64,000 nucleotides of DNA, taken from assembly GCF_947172395.1 (NCBI RefSeq), contig NC_069099.1:15629740-15693739 (forward strand), written 5' to 3'. The notes under the pieces are model-generated. The model was not told the DNA's origin. It saw nothing but the letters and a program-made list of their open reading frames with translations, and did no database searches. The position numbers were made by a program, and so were the translations under genes. The stretch comes from Bicyclus anynana (Eukaryota; Arthropoda; Insecta; Lepidoptera; Nymphalidae). Shown here piece after piece: positions 10,024 to 21,798 of this stretch; positions within the stretch are counted from its first letter, which is position 1, and the number at the start of each line of letters is the position of its first letter.

Positions 10024-10160
10024 GAATACAATAAGGAACTTAAGCAAACTTATCCTAATAACTATACAAATCATGTTCACGTGGAATGGTGGCAAGAATA
10101 CTGGCTGCATTTTCGCGCTGGACAGCCAGGCTGATCCTTTGCGCAAAAAATGCCAGCTCT
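10024..10160 (-). mobile_element. LINE ORF2 C-terminal relic, copy 1
   Basis: The minus strand reads a short conserved tail (FAQRISLAVQR-N-AASIL) that I recognise from the C-terminus of lepidopteran LINE reverse transcriptases. The same segment recurs nearly unchanged at 48818-48960, so both are copies of one element's 3' end. Confidence 0.6.
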
Positions 10161-10464
10161 ACTGTCACTACTAAATGAAATATTTGAATCCCAAACTCTT
10201 CATGTACTTGATCGTCAGTTCCCAAGAGCGCAGAAATGTGAAACATTTTGTATATTTGTTCCACCGACTACAGCCCAATTGGATTCCCTCCAAAAAGTTT
10301 GTAATGCGATGCCAAAGTTTTAACTATGCCTCTGTTGAATAACAGCGATATTTACCTTTATACATTTATGGATGGAGGCAAATCTGTGAATCAATTTTGA
10401 TTTTCAGCAATGGGGATGATGACTAGGTTTGATTCAATTGATTTTTGTGATACATATTGTTATC
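10161..10464. other. Intergenic, nothing recognised
   Basis: The plus-strand complement of the LINE relic fades out here. No ORF or repeat is supportable. Confidence 0.3.
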
Positions 10465-10575
10465 GTCATTTAACCCTACACACGACGTTCACAAGTGCGT
10501 GACTTCACTCAAAGTCATTCTCTGCCATGCTAGGGTCATATTTTGGTTACAATTTGATTTGTTAATTAACTTGTA
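10465..10575 (+). repeat. Dispersed repeat family I, copy 2
   Basis: Contains 'aaccctacacacgacgttca' and the following 'tattttggttacaatttgat', as in positions 75-175. Confidence 0.65.
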
Positions 10576-11049
10576 ACTATCACGTACAGTGGCTGGCATA
10601 CAATAAATGTTGAATTATGTACATTGTACATTGTACAATTCTCCATATACTAGCATCAAATATTGGACATACCGTGCTGGTTTATAGAAAACCTTTGCCT
10701 TACATTGTGATTATTGTAATACATTGTGTCCCTACTAATTCAAGCACTGCACCACTCGAATTACTTTGCACGTGTCGCAAGAGAATACTTTTTGTGCTAA
10801 TTCAACGTAATGCACGCCAGCTACCGTTCTGCTGAAATGTAAAACAGTTGTGTGAAATGCTTTAATATAATTTGTTACGAGTTGAGAAACTTACATGAGG
10901 AGTTTTTCCAATTTAATCCGTTTTGGAACAGGAGACTGCGACGCCCAGCTCCTGAGTGTACTGGCATCAAAGATTTTGTACTATTAGACACAGAGCAAAC
11001 TTGATCCAGAATGAGTCTTTAGAAACAGCGTGTTGAAGCCGGTGAAACT
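10576..11049. other. Intergenic, one short repeat
   Basis: Around 10985-11050 ('gatccagaatgagtctttag', then 'gaagccggtgaaac') is the inverted partner of the segment at about 1045-1105. No gene is seen. Confidence 0.35.
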
Positions 11050-11258
11050 AGCTGGTGGGAGGCTTCTGTCGTGGCTAGTTACCATCCTACCGACAAAGAC
11101 GTGCCAAGCGATTTAGCGTTCTGGTACGATGTCGTGTAGAAACCGAAAGGAGTGTGGATTTTCAAGTACCAACAAGTTAGCCCGCTTACATCTTAGATTA
11201 CATCATCTTATACCATCAGGTGAGATTGTAGTCAAGGGCTAACTTGTAAAGAAAAAAA
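11050..11258 (+). mobile_element. SINE-A body, 5'-truncated
   Basis: Body of the tRNA-derived SINE family A: 'ctggtgggaggcttc', 'gccaagcgatttagcgttc', 'taacaagttagcccgctt', 'accatcaggtgagattg', ending in an A-rich tail. The tRNA-like head is missing. Confidence 0.8.
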
Positions 11259-11939
11259 GCCACGCGTCTCCTTGACATCCGCATATACAAACTTTTTTCA
11301 AAATTTCACTAACAACAATTACGTAAATTAAATAATAATCAATAATAATTACGAAAAAAAGAACACTCAATCTTATTTCTTTAGTTTTTGTGAACAGTTT
11401 ATAAATATTTAAAAACATAAAATGCCGTTTCTTCTTGAATAATATTGAAAGTTACTGCGACGCTTCGTGTCGTACTGACTCGAGAATGTATTCGTTTTTG
11501 AATTTTGTATTTAGAGCGGCTACGACACCGTCGTGTTCCGTACGCTCCATCTGTATATTATTGATTAATCTGTGTCTAATTGTATAAAATCTTCGTGTAC
11601 ACAAGGAGATCAGGCGATCGCAGGCTCTTATTCCAAAATATAAACCTATTCCACCCATTAATAGATAAAACATTGAGTAGATCCGGACAATATAGGTATT
11701 ATTCAGCGAATTACGTCATTCCATGTTTAATCGTGCAAACTCGCGTTATCTCCCCGGATATCCCTTCACGGGCGGATGGCTTGGAACCGAACCAACTACC
11801 CACTACCCAGCATTGTTTGATACCCTTTGTTACCATTGTGCTGCGGGATTTTAGTTTTATTTGAACATTTTTGAATGAATTTCATTTAAGACAATAGTGA
11901 TAGTTTACCGCCATTTTTCCGCATTTCTGAATTTTTGAC
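11259..11939. other. Intergenic, no supportable gene
   Basis: Short ORFs on both strands lack recognisable features. The minus-strand 73-codon ORF near 11452-11673 has no family resemblance that I can name. Confidence 0.3.
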
Positions 11940-12226
11940 TGCCTCCGTAGCGCAGTGGTATGCCAAGACAGAAGTCTTGGGTTCGATCCCCGGCTGGACC
12001 GATTGAGGTTTTCTCCAGGTCTGGCTGGTGGGAGGCTTTGGCCGTGGCTAGTTACCGACAAACACGTGCCGCCAAGCGATTTAGCGTTCCGGTATGACAT
12101 CGTGTAGAAACCGAAAGGGGTGTGGATTTCATCTTCCTCCTAACAAGTTAGCCCGATTCCATCTCAGATTGCAACATCACTTACCATCAGGTGAGATTGG
12201 GCTAACTTGTAAAAAACAAAAAAAAA
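11940..12226 (+). mobile_element. SINE-A, near full length
   Basis: The tRNA-like head (box A region 'cgcagtggtatgc', box B 'gggttcgatcccc') runs into the SINE-A body and ends in a poly-A tail. It is among the fullest copies here and defines the family as a Pol III-type SINE. Confidence 0.85.
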
Positions 12227-13595
12227 TGATTTATTATTTGGGTTCAAAGGAAAATAAGGGAACCCTTGTAGGATCAATTTGTCCGTCTTTCTGTCGTTTT
12301 ATCTCGGAAACGTATGGAGGTCGTCCTAATCAGCATATTTTAAAACGTTGACTGTCCATGTATTATATGTAATGCATTTTGGATTTTTTTTTTAATCTAT
12401 AAGTTTTAAGGGACTTTTATTATAAATAACATGTCAGTCCCATCGTACCCTAATTAACAATGACAATGACAATGATAAAAACAAAGCTACTTAAATTAAT
12501 TAATTTTGGATTTGGCTGTGACATCCGTGCATTGCATTGCATGCTGATCACATTCTACAACCGGGAACTAAACATTGGAGTGATATCCATAATCCAGGCA
12601 TTATTTCCACGGACCGCCACTATATACTCCGAGTAGTTCGAGAAGCCATTGAAATTCGAAATACAATAATTTAAATCGGGAAGATAGTTTAAAACTAGCC
12701 AGCGAGTGGAACCCGGTGGTAGAATTGTGCAAACCAAGAGGGCGCCGCGATACGCATAATAACAAAAGCTATGCCGTGAGTGTGGTTTGCCTAAACAGCC
12801 AAAAACATGAGGTTCTTGAAAAAAGAAAAAGAACAAGAACTAGAAAGAGGGTAGTTCGATTCTGCTCCTAACAGCTGATGTCAACTTCGCATCTCGCAAC
12901 TTCAGTTCCGTCGTGACCACGATCCATGCAACTGGGTCGAAATATCGACAATAAAAATCTCGTCTTTTTATCGTGGTATGTACCCGTTTAACTAACATTC
13001 ATAATGAACAACCACGAAATAAGTTTAAAATCATTAACACATAGGCTAATCACTCGACCAACGAGACATTATTATAATGTAGGTACCTACATTACAACCT
13101 ACCTACCAGAAAACTTCAATAAAAACAGTAGGAAAAAATACAGGAACATCTAACTTCTTTCAAACATCGCAGATTTATTTACCCCTAGTCAGATTACAGT
13201 TTTCTATAGACTTTTTTATTTTTCCCAAGACTTTACTACTAGAAAATAGAATAGAAAACTCTCCGATGTATGTACATCCTTCGCGAAATCCTAAACCACT
13301 CATCCTTCACGGCTTTAAAACTTTATACCAACGTAGGAAAATGTATTTCATGTGAAATAACTTTTCCAAAGCAGCTTAGCATCATAATATATCCGCCCAA
13401 CGCGTTATTAAATACAAACCTTGTGATCAAAAGAATAAGATCCATTTTAGAGTGAAGCGTTGGTGAATAGTAAGATATTAAAAGCAGCAGATAGCATTCC
13501 GGTGTATCTCTTGAACTAACAAACTGTTCAGGACAAGAGATGTTTCGAAAATTTTATTCCCAATGCCTTTACAAAGTTTCACATCTAATTTGCTA
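12227..13595. other. Intergenic, no supportable gene
   Basis: A few short ORFs and no recognised motifs. (tgacaa)n-like simple sequence occurs near 12460. Nothing else stands out. Confidence 0.3.
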
Positions 13596-13905
13596 TAATC
13601 ATCAACCCATATTTGGCTCACTGCTGAGCTCGAGTCCTCTCAGAATGAGAGGAGTTAGGCCAAAAGTCTGCCACGCTGGCCCAATGCGGATTGGCAGTCT
13701 TCACGCACGCAGAGAATTAAGAAAATTCTCTGGTATGCAGGTTTCCTCACAATGTTTTTGCTTCACCGTTTGAGACACGTGATATTTAATTTCTTAAAAT
13801 TCACACTAATAAAAAGTTGGAGGTACATGCCCCGGACCGGATTCGAACTCACCTTCCGGAATCGAAGGCAGAGGTCATATCCATTGGGCTAGCACGCTCA
13901 CACTT
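13596..13905 (-). mobile_element. SINE-B copy
   Basis: Second tRNA-headed family, read on the minus strand: 'agcccagtggatatgacc', box B-like 'ggttcgaat', 'ggtgaaggaaaacatcgtga', 'gagactcgagctcagcagtg', and a terminal GAT-rich tail at the left end. Confidence 0.8.
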
Positions 13906-14811
13906 CTCAATTTACTATAATATGCTACATTATTTATTATGTAAATCAACTATTCGATTTTTTTCTGATTGTGTAAGTGTCGTTGGCTCCTTAATGGGCA
14001 GAAGCAACGCCTGATGGGCAGAAGGCAGAAGCCTTAGACCAATGGTCTAAGGCAGAAGCAGAGTAGATGGGCGGAACGACTCTCTAAGGGCGTCTCCTCT
14101 GAGACTCGGACTTCGGCTTAGAGGACCGTTCGGGAAGGGTGTTTTGGCCTGAGTGTATCAGTCCGGGCGGTTTGTTATTTGATATTTATTTACTCAGCAT
14201 CCATGCACTTACAAAACTAATACGTAAGCTTAGCATGCATGATACATGAGGCCCTGTCAGGGCATTGCTAAAAATAATAATGTTACATGCAATAATAAGA
14301 GATAAAATATAATACATTTCATTAGACAAAATTAAAATAAGATAAAAATGAAATAGAAACTTGAGCGGAACATTTATAGAATTAAATTAGAATGTTCAAG
14401 ATTTTAAATAATATAAATGTCAAGTATAGTAATGTCATAATAGTAGATTAATTAACGCTAATAAAATTAAATAAACATATCCATTCAATTACAATTGTCA
14501 AAATAATGGGATAAATGAGCAATGACCAAGTTTTAAAATAAAATAATGTCCAAGTTTTAAAATAAAATATCAATAAATTTTTAGTTATTTATAAATTGGT
14601 ATTTTTATATTACAATACGACACATGTGCATGTTACATTACCTTACGGTACAAGTGCGAAATGAGATACATTACGATATTGAAAATGGTGAAATAAGTTA
14701 TTTGATGATTTATACTTTAGTATAGCTATAATTATCAAGCACCTGAAACGAGCTGGTGTGCCTGATTAGTTTACGGCCTCCTGTCAGAAACTGCTCCAAA
14801 GTCACACAACT
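13906..14811. other. Intergenic, AT-rich
   Basis: A short direct repeat of 'ggcagaag...ttagac' occurs around 13995-14060, and a phrase shared with 57000-57030 ('gagactcggacttcggctta') is seen near 14100. The rest is AT-rich with no gene. Confidence 0.35.
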
Positions 14812-15120
14812 CATCGTTATCAACCCATATTCGGCTCACTGCTGAGCTCGAGTCTCCTCTCAGAATGAGAGGGGTAAGGCCAATAGTTCACCACGCTGGC
14901 CCAATGCGGATTGGCAGACTTCACACACGCAGAGAATGAAGATAATTCTCTGGTATGCAGGTTTCCTCACGATGTTTTCCTTCACCGTTTGAGACACGTG
15001 ATATGTAATTTCTTAAAATGCACACAACTGAAAAGTTGGAGGTGCATGCTCCAGACCGGATTCGAACCCACACCCTCCGAAATCGGGAGCAGGGGTCATA
15101 TCCACTGGGCTATCACGCAC
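14812..15120 (-). mobile_element. SINE-B copy, near full length
   Basis: Same features as the copy at 15690-15995 but on the opposite strand. The two flank 15121-15689. Confidence 0.8.
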
Positions 15121-15198
15121 AACTCACCTGCATTTATAGTGTAACCCCTGATACCCCCCTTTAGTAAGCCGTCCGGGGCAACTAACCCGTTGCCCCAC

Positions 15199-15312
15199 AT
15201 CACTACGTGTTTCAACCCAATTCTGAAACTAAACAAATCGGTACAATGCAGGCAGCGGGCACATTAAGCACTAACAGGCCTAATTAGCTAATTAACGACA
15301 TTGCGTTCGCTA
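15199..15312 (+). repeat. 115-bp direct repeat, unit 1
   Basis: From 'tcaacccaattctgaaacta' to 'gcgagcttacac' this is identical by eye to 16808-16922. The two units are 1.6 kb apart and diverge abruptly on the right. I do not recognise the family. Confidence 0.8.
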
Positions 15313-15689
15313 CGAGCGAGCTTACACACGCTACGAGTAGCTCTTAGCCTCTTAATGTAACACTGGCTATGACGATTATAATCTAGTAGGCCTGACGCTC
15401 TAACCAAGTTACATGCCGATTCTCCTTCTACACACGCTATCGCTTGATTTAAAAGTATAACATAACCGAGGGATAGGTTGATCACGTGAGCCCGTAACAA
15501 AAAACCCCTGTTTGTCTGTAGCACCATAGCTCCCGAACGGATGAAGCGATTTCAATTTAGTTTTTTTTGTTTAAAAGCTGGCTTATGGGCGAGTGTTCTA
15601 AGGCATGTTTGATGAAAATCGGTTGAGCCGTTTAAAAGTTCTGGGGTTGAAAGTGGGGAAGAATGACCGAATGTCTGCAAATATACTCG

Positions 15690-15995
15690 AGCTGTGATAG
15701 CCCAGTGGATATGACCTCTGCCTCCGATTCCGGAGGGTGTGGGTTCGAATCCGGTTCGGGGCATGCACCTCCAACTTTTCAGTTGTGTGCATTTTAAGAA
15801 ATTAAATATCACGTGGCTCAATCGGTGAAGGAAAACATCGTGAGGAAACCTGCATACCAGAGAATTATCTTAATTCCCTGCGTGTGTGAAGTCTGCCAAT
15901 CCGCATTGGGCCAGCGTGGTGGACTATTGGCCTAACCCCTCACATTCTGAGAGGAGACTCGAGCTCAGCAGTGAGCCGAATATGGGTTGATGACG
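15690..15995 (+). mobile_element. SINE-B copy, near full length
   Basis: Head 'gtgatagcccagtggatat', box B-like 'gggttcgaatccgg', central 'cacctccaacttttcagtt', then 'gaggaaacctgcatacca', 'gggccagcgtggtggac', and a 3' end 'atatgggttgatg'. The GAT-rich end resembles the tail of the RTE LINEs here, so RTE machinery is a plausible mobiliser. Confidence 0.82.
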
Positions 15996-16454
15996 TGACG
16001 AGGTCTCAAATGAAAGCGCACTGAAAGAGAATATTGGTGACTTGATCGATAGTGTAATTAATAATTTCATGACTTTCGGGGGTTTTTTCATAATTTTAAA
16101 TTTTATGTTATTAATTGTGTAATGGGTTGCACTTTTTGGAGTTTACTCTACTTAAGAATCGATTTTTCATATATAGCCCCCGGTATGAAAAATATATGAG
16201 CAGTAAAATTCGATGAACGAATGACAGCGTTACGTTTTTGTGCGCAACTTATTCTGCGCACCTTTCACCTACTGTTGTCATACACCGCGGCCTGCTGCTC
16301 TTCGGTTGCGCACCTTTCACTTTCAGCCGTAGGTATTGAGACGTACATAGTGTATGCTGCGGGGTAACATACACCTATTTAGACAGTCGATCTGAAAGAG
16401 TAAACTCCATTCGTGCGTCGGAGCTGTCACACACTTTTTGTGTTTTATTATCAA
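15996..16454. other. Intergenic, no gene
   Basis: The G/C-richer part at 16230-16400 has loosely repeated 'gcgcacctttcac' motifs (16257 and 16310). No ORF is supportable. Confidence 0.35.
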
Positions 16455-16765
16455 ACTAGCGGACCCGGTCAAGCTTCGCTTTGAACACGCTTATGTGCAC
16501 TTCTTCCCTATCCCTACTCTAATCCTACCCTACCCCTCCCTGCCCCTACTTGTTCCGCTTGACTCTTAAACGTTTGTGTGTTTGTGTTGTGGGAAATAGA
16601 AAACGGTTGTTTTTATAGTTTTCCCGGCAATTATTCTAGTTTTTCTCACCTTTTAAACCTTCTCTATACCTCCACGAACATTTGAAGACCAAGATAAGAT
16701 AAATCCGCTCTGCCGTTCTCGAGTTTTAGCGAGACTAACGAACAGCAATTCATATATATATGAGA
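16455..16765 (+). mobile_element. Dispersed repeat family E, copy 1
   Basis: Begins 'actagcggacccggtcaag', contains a short (ACCCT)n-like pyrimidine tract, and ends 'gcgagactaacgaacagcaa' plus (AT)n. Copies occur at 33601-33903 (+), 58355-58705 (-), 47225-47735 (-, with a greatly expanded tract) and 22976-23105 (+, partial). Non-coding; transposon class unknown. Confidence 0.75.
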
Positions 16766-16807
16766 TAAGATAAGATAGATAGATGACAAAACATTGCTAC
16801 GTCACTG

Positions 16808-16922
16808 TGTCAACCCAATTCTGAAACTAAACAAATCGGTACAATGCAGGCAGCGGGCACATTAAGCACTAACAGGCCTAATTAGCTAATTAACGACATT
16901 GCGTTCGCTACGAGCGAGCTTA
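16808..16922 (+). repeat. 115-bp direct repeat, unit 2
   Basis: Identical by eye to 15199-15312. The sequences downstream of the two units share only scattered words (gagctcttagc, ctagtaggc). Confidence 0.8.
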
Positions 16923-17088
16923 CACGCCAGGCGGCTTGGAGCTCTTAGCGTAACAAGTGACTATGCGGGTCGTTAATAGTAGCTCTAGTAGGCTTTTGAT
17001 GACCTGTCCGGCACAGTTGGTAGTGCTTTAACAGAAGAGGTCCTAGATTCGATCTCCAGCTTGGATAAGTTTAGGATATTCATCATCA

Positions 17089-17455
17089 TTCATCATAATC
17101 AGCCGGACCCCTCTTGCATGGACTTCCAAGCACAACGGTCTCGAGCCGACAGCATCCACCGGGTCCCTGCAACCCGTTTGATATCCTCGGTCCACCTAGT
17201 GGGGGGTCGACCAACACTGCGCTTTTCGGTTAGGGGTCGCCATTCCTTGGGACCCCAATGTCCATCGGCTCTTCAAAATATGTGGCCTGCCCGTTGCCAC
17301 TTCAGCTTTGCGACTCGCTAAGCTATGTCAGTGACTTTGGTTCGTCTGCGGATCTCCTCATTTCTGATTCGATCACACAGAGATACTCCTAGCATAGCTC
17401 GCTCCATCGCCCGCGGAGTGACTTTGAGCCTTCTAATGTAGGCCCATAGTTTAGA
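17089..17455 (-). mobile_element. RTE-type LINE 3' fragment
   Basis: The minus strand carries the C-terminal region of the RTE reverse transcriptase ORF, longer than most copies here: a reading with RRIR-x-E...LRDRIRNEEIR-type sequence, then the GRPPTRW segment. Frames are interrupted. A (CAT)n stretch lies at the left end. Confidence 0.75.
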
Positions 17456-17494
17456 ATATTATTATTTTTAACTTGATTGAGGTCTGATGACGGG

Positions 17495-17560
17495 CATCGG
17501 CTGTGGCTAGTTGCCACCCTACCGCCAAGGATGAACTGCCAAGCGATTTAGCGTTCAAAC
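17495..17560 (+). mobile_element. SINE-A body fragment
   Basis: 'ggctgtggctagttgccacc' and 'gccaagcgatttagcgttca' match the SINE-A body. It stops where the foldback element begins. Confidence 0.6.
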
Positions 17561-17565
17561 CCAAC

Positions 17566-18046
17566 ACGTCGATTCTCTTTCTACAATCGCAAACGCTTCG
17601 AAAACTAGAAAAATGTCTGGGAACTCAGACCAATTATTGTATTGGACCTGCCTCGCTAGACGTTACTTTTCTGTCAAAGTATATGATCAACGATCTAATG
17701 CGATTACAAAAACTGTCTCTATAGAATCGATGTTAAATAGTTGTGATTGTGTTCGTCGATTAAAGAGCTCCTTAAAAAATTCTGTTTTTGACAAGTTGAA
17801 GGAGGTGTAAAAAACGGGCAAAAACTTCTAGTTTAGTATAAGATATATACCAAATCTAAGCTCGTTTTCCTCAGAAAATGACAGACAATTTTGCTTGTGA
17901 CTATGAGCGTGATACAGGTCCTTCTATAATTGGTCTGAGTCTGGGAATGACAGGTCTTGATCATGTGACCTGTCGATAGCAAATGTCATTACCATACATT
18001 TTTCTATTTTTCGAAGCGTTTGCGATCGTAGAAAAAGAATCCACGT
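17566..18046. mobile_element. Foldback/TIR element with ~50-bp inverted termini
   Basis: The left terminus starts ACGT-CGATTCTCTTTCTAC and continues to ...AGAAAAATGT near 17616. The right terminus, from about 17996, is its near-perfect reverse complement (ACATTTTTCTATTTTTCGAA...AGAATCCACGT). The 380-bp interior has a 65-codon ORF (17613-17810, +) with no recognised domain. A partial copy is at 1372-1500. It looks like a non-autonomous DNA transposon; superfamily not identified. Confidence 0.75.
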
Positions 18047-18477
18047 GGCACTTGGCTACAGGAGCAGATACCTACGGTGCCGCGTAGAATGATACATTTA
18101 TTTTAAAACAACCCGGAGGCAGAACATTAAATCAAAGCAGCGTAGAGCCATCGTCCATTCCAAAGTTTTCGACGGAGAAATTTGTATCTTTGAGAAAATG
18201 CCTTTCAGTTGGATATTTTCCAAATAGTTAGTAAAAGTTCCAGCGCTGCTATGAATGTTTATGTTTTCCGAAATGATTAATTGAGATTGAAACAGCAAAA
18301 TATACAACTCCATTTATACTTACTAGCGGATGTCCGCGACTTCGTCCACCTATAATCCGACCTTGTCACAAAATGCTCTAAGCGGACGTCTATAACTATA
18401 AACTGCCTCACTACCAAATCTCATCTTTACTCGTCAAGCGATTTTTCGATATTGACCTTGACGTGACCTTTGGCTTT
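18047..18477. other. Intergenic, no gene
   Basis: A segment around 18325-18350 ('gcggatgtccgcgacttcg') resembles the end of repeat family F (37913-38138). Nothing else is recognised. Confidence 0.35.
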
Positions 18478-18775
18478 TCATCATCATCATCATCCTAACA
18501 GTTGATAGACGTCCACTGCACGACAAAGGCCTTTTGTATAGGGACTTCCAAACATAGGATCATGAGCCGCCTGCATCCAGCGAATCCCTGCGACTCATTC
18601 GCTCGTCAGTCCATCTGGTGGGGAGTCGACCAACACTGCGCTTTTTAAAGCGAGGTCGCCATTCCAGCACCTTGGGACCCCAACTTCCATCGGCTCTTCG
18701 AACTATGCCCCGCCCATTGCCACTTCAGCATTGTAAATCGTTGAACTATTTCGGTGACTTAACATCTGATAGTGG
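18478..18775 (-). mobile_element. RTE-type LINE 3' fragment
   Basis: Same C-terminal RTE segment as at 17089-17455, more decayed, with a (CAT)n end at 18478-18492. Confidence 0.7.
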
Positions 18776-19694
18776 TCGATAAGGTTAGCACCCTAAACCT
18801 GCCATTCCACACTGAAGCATCATGGTGGGTCTTAGTTCCATACCCCCTCTCTCATAAGGAGGGAGATAAATAGGCTTTAATAATGATTGCTGTAGTCATC
18901 CAAATTGGATGAACCGAACCTAATTACGTATTAAATGATTGAACCGAAAATAAATGTTTCTAACGCCTGTAAGTTCAATCAAATTACTGTGATAAAACTT
19001 GCTATTATATTCCTATAGGCATTATTTAAAAGAAATTCTTTACCCTTAAGAAATAAACATGCAACTAATTTAGGGACCGACACATTCTTCTCTTTAAAAT
19101 TCGGTTAAAATTTTACTGATACGTTACTAAATCCTTTTTTATAGATGGCTTCAAGTAGGTAAAATAATAAAAATTTAAAACACATCAGATGAATGGATTT
19201 TCTTCTTGACAGCATGATGCAAATATTTCTATAATACCTTCCGTATTTAATTAGTTAAAAGTTGCTTATTAATTTAACACCGTATATTACAAATAAGTAA
19301 GTACATAATTCCTAAATATCTAGGCTACTCGGCGACCTAATATCCACATATCACAGCCTAAATATCTGAAAACTAAGCTAGAATTTAATATAAAATGTAT
19401 GACAAGCCCAACGAAGTGGGTGGCGTTCATATTTTGCGATATTAGTCCGCGCTCGACTCCCTGCTTTGGGGACACGGAATTCTGGTTAAGCTGTGTAATA
19501 AAAGCAATAAAGGTCTGTTCACAACAGGGTTTTAGCAGACTCAAAAGTTTTTTAAGTTGTTTTTTAAGTAAGTATTTTAAGTTTAAGTTATCTTTATTTT
19601 CTCTCATTTATTTATTACTTCTTTTTTTTTTAATTTTTAACAATATAAGTATAAAATACAAAACATTATTAAAAATTTATAAAAAAATTCACCC
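18776..19694. other. Intergenic, AT-rich
   Basis: No gene is seen. 19560-19690 contains 'ttttaagtttaagtta', which recurs at about 25290-25310 next to another shared phrase, so it probably belongs to the LINE 3' region that follows. Confidence 0.35.
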
Positions 19695-20200
19695 TCCCGC
19701 TGCGGGACATTTGAGTGCCCAAGCAACCGGTGGTCAGGGCTCCAGAGTGAGGAACCTCCTCACAATACGCGCCGTCTCAAGAATCACTGCCTTTTGTATC
19801 CGACTCTTGATCCAACAGTTAAGCGAAAGCTTCTTAAGGTGTTCGTCGAAGCTTTTCGCTATAAGACCATTGACTGAAACAACTATCGGAACAATAATAG
19901 TTGACTCAACATTCCACATGGCGGTGATCTCGTGAGCAAGGTCCAAGTATTTTGATACTTTTTCCTTTTATTGTTTATTTTAGTTAATAAGGTTGTTGTG
20001 TGCTGTGTTTGTGGCGGCATCTAGTCAACGGTTCCAACTGAAAACCAGCGCTGCATGCTCTTTTTATTTAAAGAGTATGTAGCATTATGCTGAGTTGGAT
20101 CCGTTTACTGGGTTGTGCCACACATCGCAGGATATTGTTAAAGAACAAATTGTGTTGTGTGGCACTAATAAAACTTTTTTCTTTCTTTCTTTCAAAAGTG
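19695..20200 (-). mobile_element. LINE reverse transcriptase C-terminal fragment plus associated 3' repeat
   Basis: Minus-strand codons 19734-19946 read a conserved LINE ORF2 tail: DLAHEITAMW, then a VPIVVSVNGLI stretch and ARIVRRFL at the end. I recognise this type from lepidopteran LINEs. To the right, 19965-20005 ('gttgtgtgctgtgtttgtgg') recurs at 25330-25370, and both lead to 'aataaa-cttttttctttctt'. That indicates a retroposon 3' end on the plus strand. Confidence 0.65.
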
Positions 20201-20224
20201 ATTACAAAAACAAGAAAACTAATG

Positions 20225-20420
20225 TCGAACAAACTCACAACATTTGTCAGGACAACTTAATTAACAAATCAAACTGTAACCAAAATAAGAGTGAAGTCAC
20301 GCACTTGTGAACGTTGTGTGTAGGGTTAAAGGTACCTTTGACTGTTATCAAACACTCCCCTTTTCCACTCAAGTCACTCTCCCCGCATATCCCAAGTAAC
20401 TCATAAAGAATTACACAACA
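20225..20420 (-). repeat. Dispersed repeat family I, copy 3
   Basis: Minus-strand match to positions 1-180, including the GC-rich 5' part near 20350-20420 ('ctcaagtcactctccccgc'). Confidence 0.65.
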
Positions 20421-20525
20421 AGAGATGTGGACGGCTCGAACGCCACGAGCACTCTGAAGCCGTCCGTACCGCAAGTCGTTGCAACGCGGCGATAACAAGA
20501 GGTCATCCAGTCTTCACGATTTTCA

Positions 20526-20720
20526 TCACACTAATATTATAAAGGCAAAAGTTTGTGTGTGAGTGTGTTTATTATGTATATTTGTTCCTCCTTTACGCTG
20601 CGGCTACTGAAGCGATTTGGCTAAAAAGACATGTCCCAAAATGGGCCTTTATTATCTATAATTTTCTAACGGGTTTTTACGGATAGAAGACACAAATTGT
20701 TGCTTAAAAAAAATTTCAGA
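20526..20720 (+). repeat. Dispersed repeat family F, truncated copy
   Basis: Begins 'cacactaatattataaaggc', as at 37913, and continues to 'gctgcggctactgaagcgat', then diverges. Confidence 0.6.
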
Positions 20721-21597
20721 ATTTTTGGAATCAGTATTAATCAAATAAATATTTTTTTGTTCCGCTCCCTTGTCTACAAGTGAATTCATATCCGGTGTAA
20801 GTTGTCAATGTCATGTAATATTGTCAAATGTCTATATGACACAAGTTAAAAAGAAACATTAAATCGTAGACAGAGAAGCACAAGGACTATAAATTAATAT
20901 GTCCGTGGAGAAGCATGCAACAAAAAAAAATCCTTAAATTGCTTTTTATACGCCTTAAACGAACGGGACTACGCGAAGATCACTGACAATCTGTCAGGGT
21001 GTTACAACTTACAAGCGTGTTGCCATAATAAAAAATCTCAATTAATGTTGTCAGCTCATGAAAACTAATGAACAAAATACATTTTATTTTTATTTATTAA
21101 TGAAAAAAATGCGGGTTCCAAAAAAAATTTTATTCTAGGTTTTAAACCCTATATATATTTTTTTTTTAAGATAAAAATTAATCGTTCTGCTTAGTTAACA
21201 CTCGGAATAAAGACTCAGCCTCCATACAAAATTGGGACATGTTCTTTGGTATGGAAATAGATTTTACTCTGGATTAACATTTCCATCCCGGTTTCCGCGG
21301 GATTTGTGAAAAACTGAATTCATTTGGTTCATTTCACAGGTTGATTTTTTCCAAGGGCTTGTAGTCTATAAAGAAGTATAATATAGTGATTAAGCCTTCA
21401 GCAGGCTAATTCACTATCAATGGTATTATGTTGTCAATTGACTTGATATTTATTTTAATAGGTTTATTATAAAGACTATAGAAAAGTAGGCCAGCAGGAC
21501 TAATATAGATGTTAACAAGTTATTGTACATGATGAATAAATTAAAATAAGATGCAAGGAAAACAAAAATATATATTTTAACAAAAATGTAAAAAACT
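20721..21597. other. Intergenic, AT-rich
   Basis: Another F-family scrap occurs at about 21245-21320 ('ggatttgtgaaaaactgaat'). No gene is seen. Confidence 0.35.
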
Positions 21598-21798
21598 ATG
21601 CTTATTAATCATATTGCAATATTGCAGCGGAGATTGAAGGCCTTTTCCCCTGGTCTAAGACCCGGCATAAGAAATATATACCCTCATCTGTTGTTTATTT
21701 GGGATAAGAAATTAAATATAGAAACTATTCACATTGACACATTGCACATAGATTGCCTAGTTAAATTGCGGGCGGACAGAATTAAGTTTTTTTTTTAA
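21598..21798 (+). repeat. 'YPHLLF' coding-like module, plus-strand copy
   Basis: The plus strand reads a short ORF with LQRR...RPGIRNIYPHLLFIWDKK...CLVKLRAD. The same module, on the opposite strand and diverged, is at 21986-22246. A third trace ('tataccctcatcagttattt') lies near 21940. Open frames at both full copies suggest a formerly coding segment of a repeated element. I do not recognise the family. Confidence 0.5.

Noticed and set aside
11940..12010. tRNA gene-like box A/box B sequences
   Set aside because: The same head is joined to the same SINE body at many places; no clean acceptor stem or standalone tRNA is present. The SINE-B heads were rejected for the same reason.
19399..19935. 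178-codon plus-strand ORF
   Set aside because: It lies opposite a recognisable LINE reverse transcriptase tail on the minus strand and shows no domain of its own.
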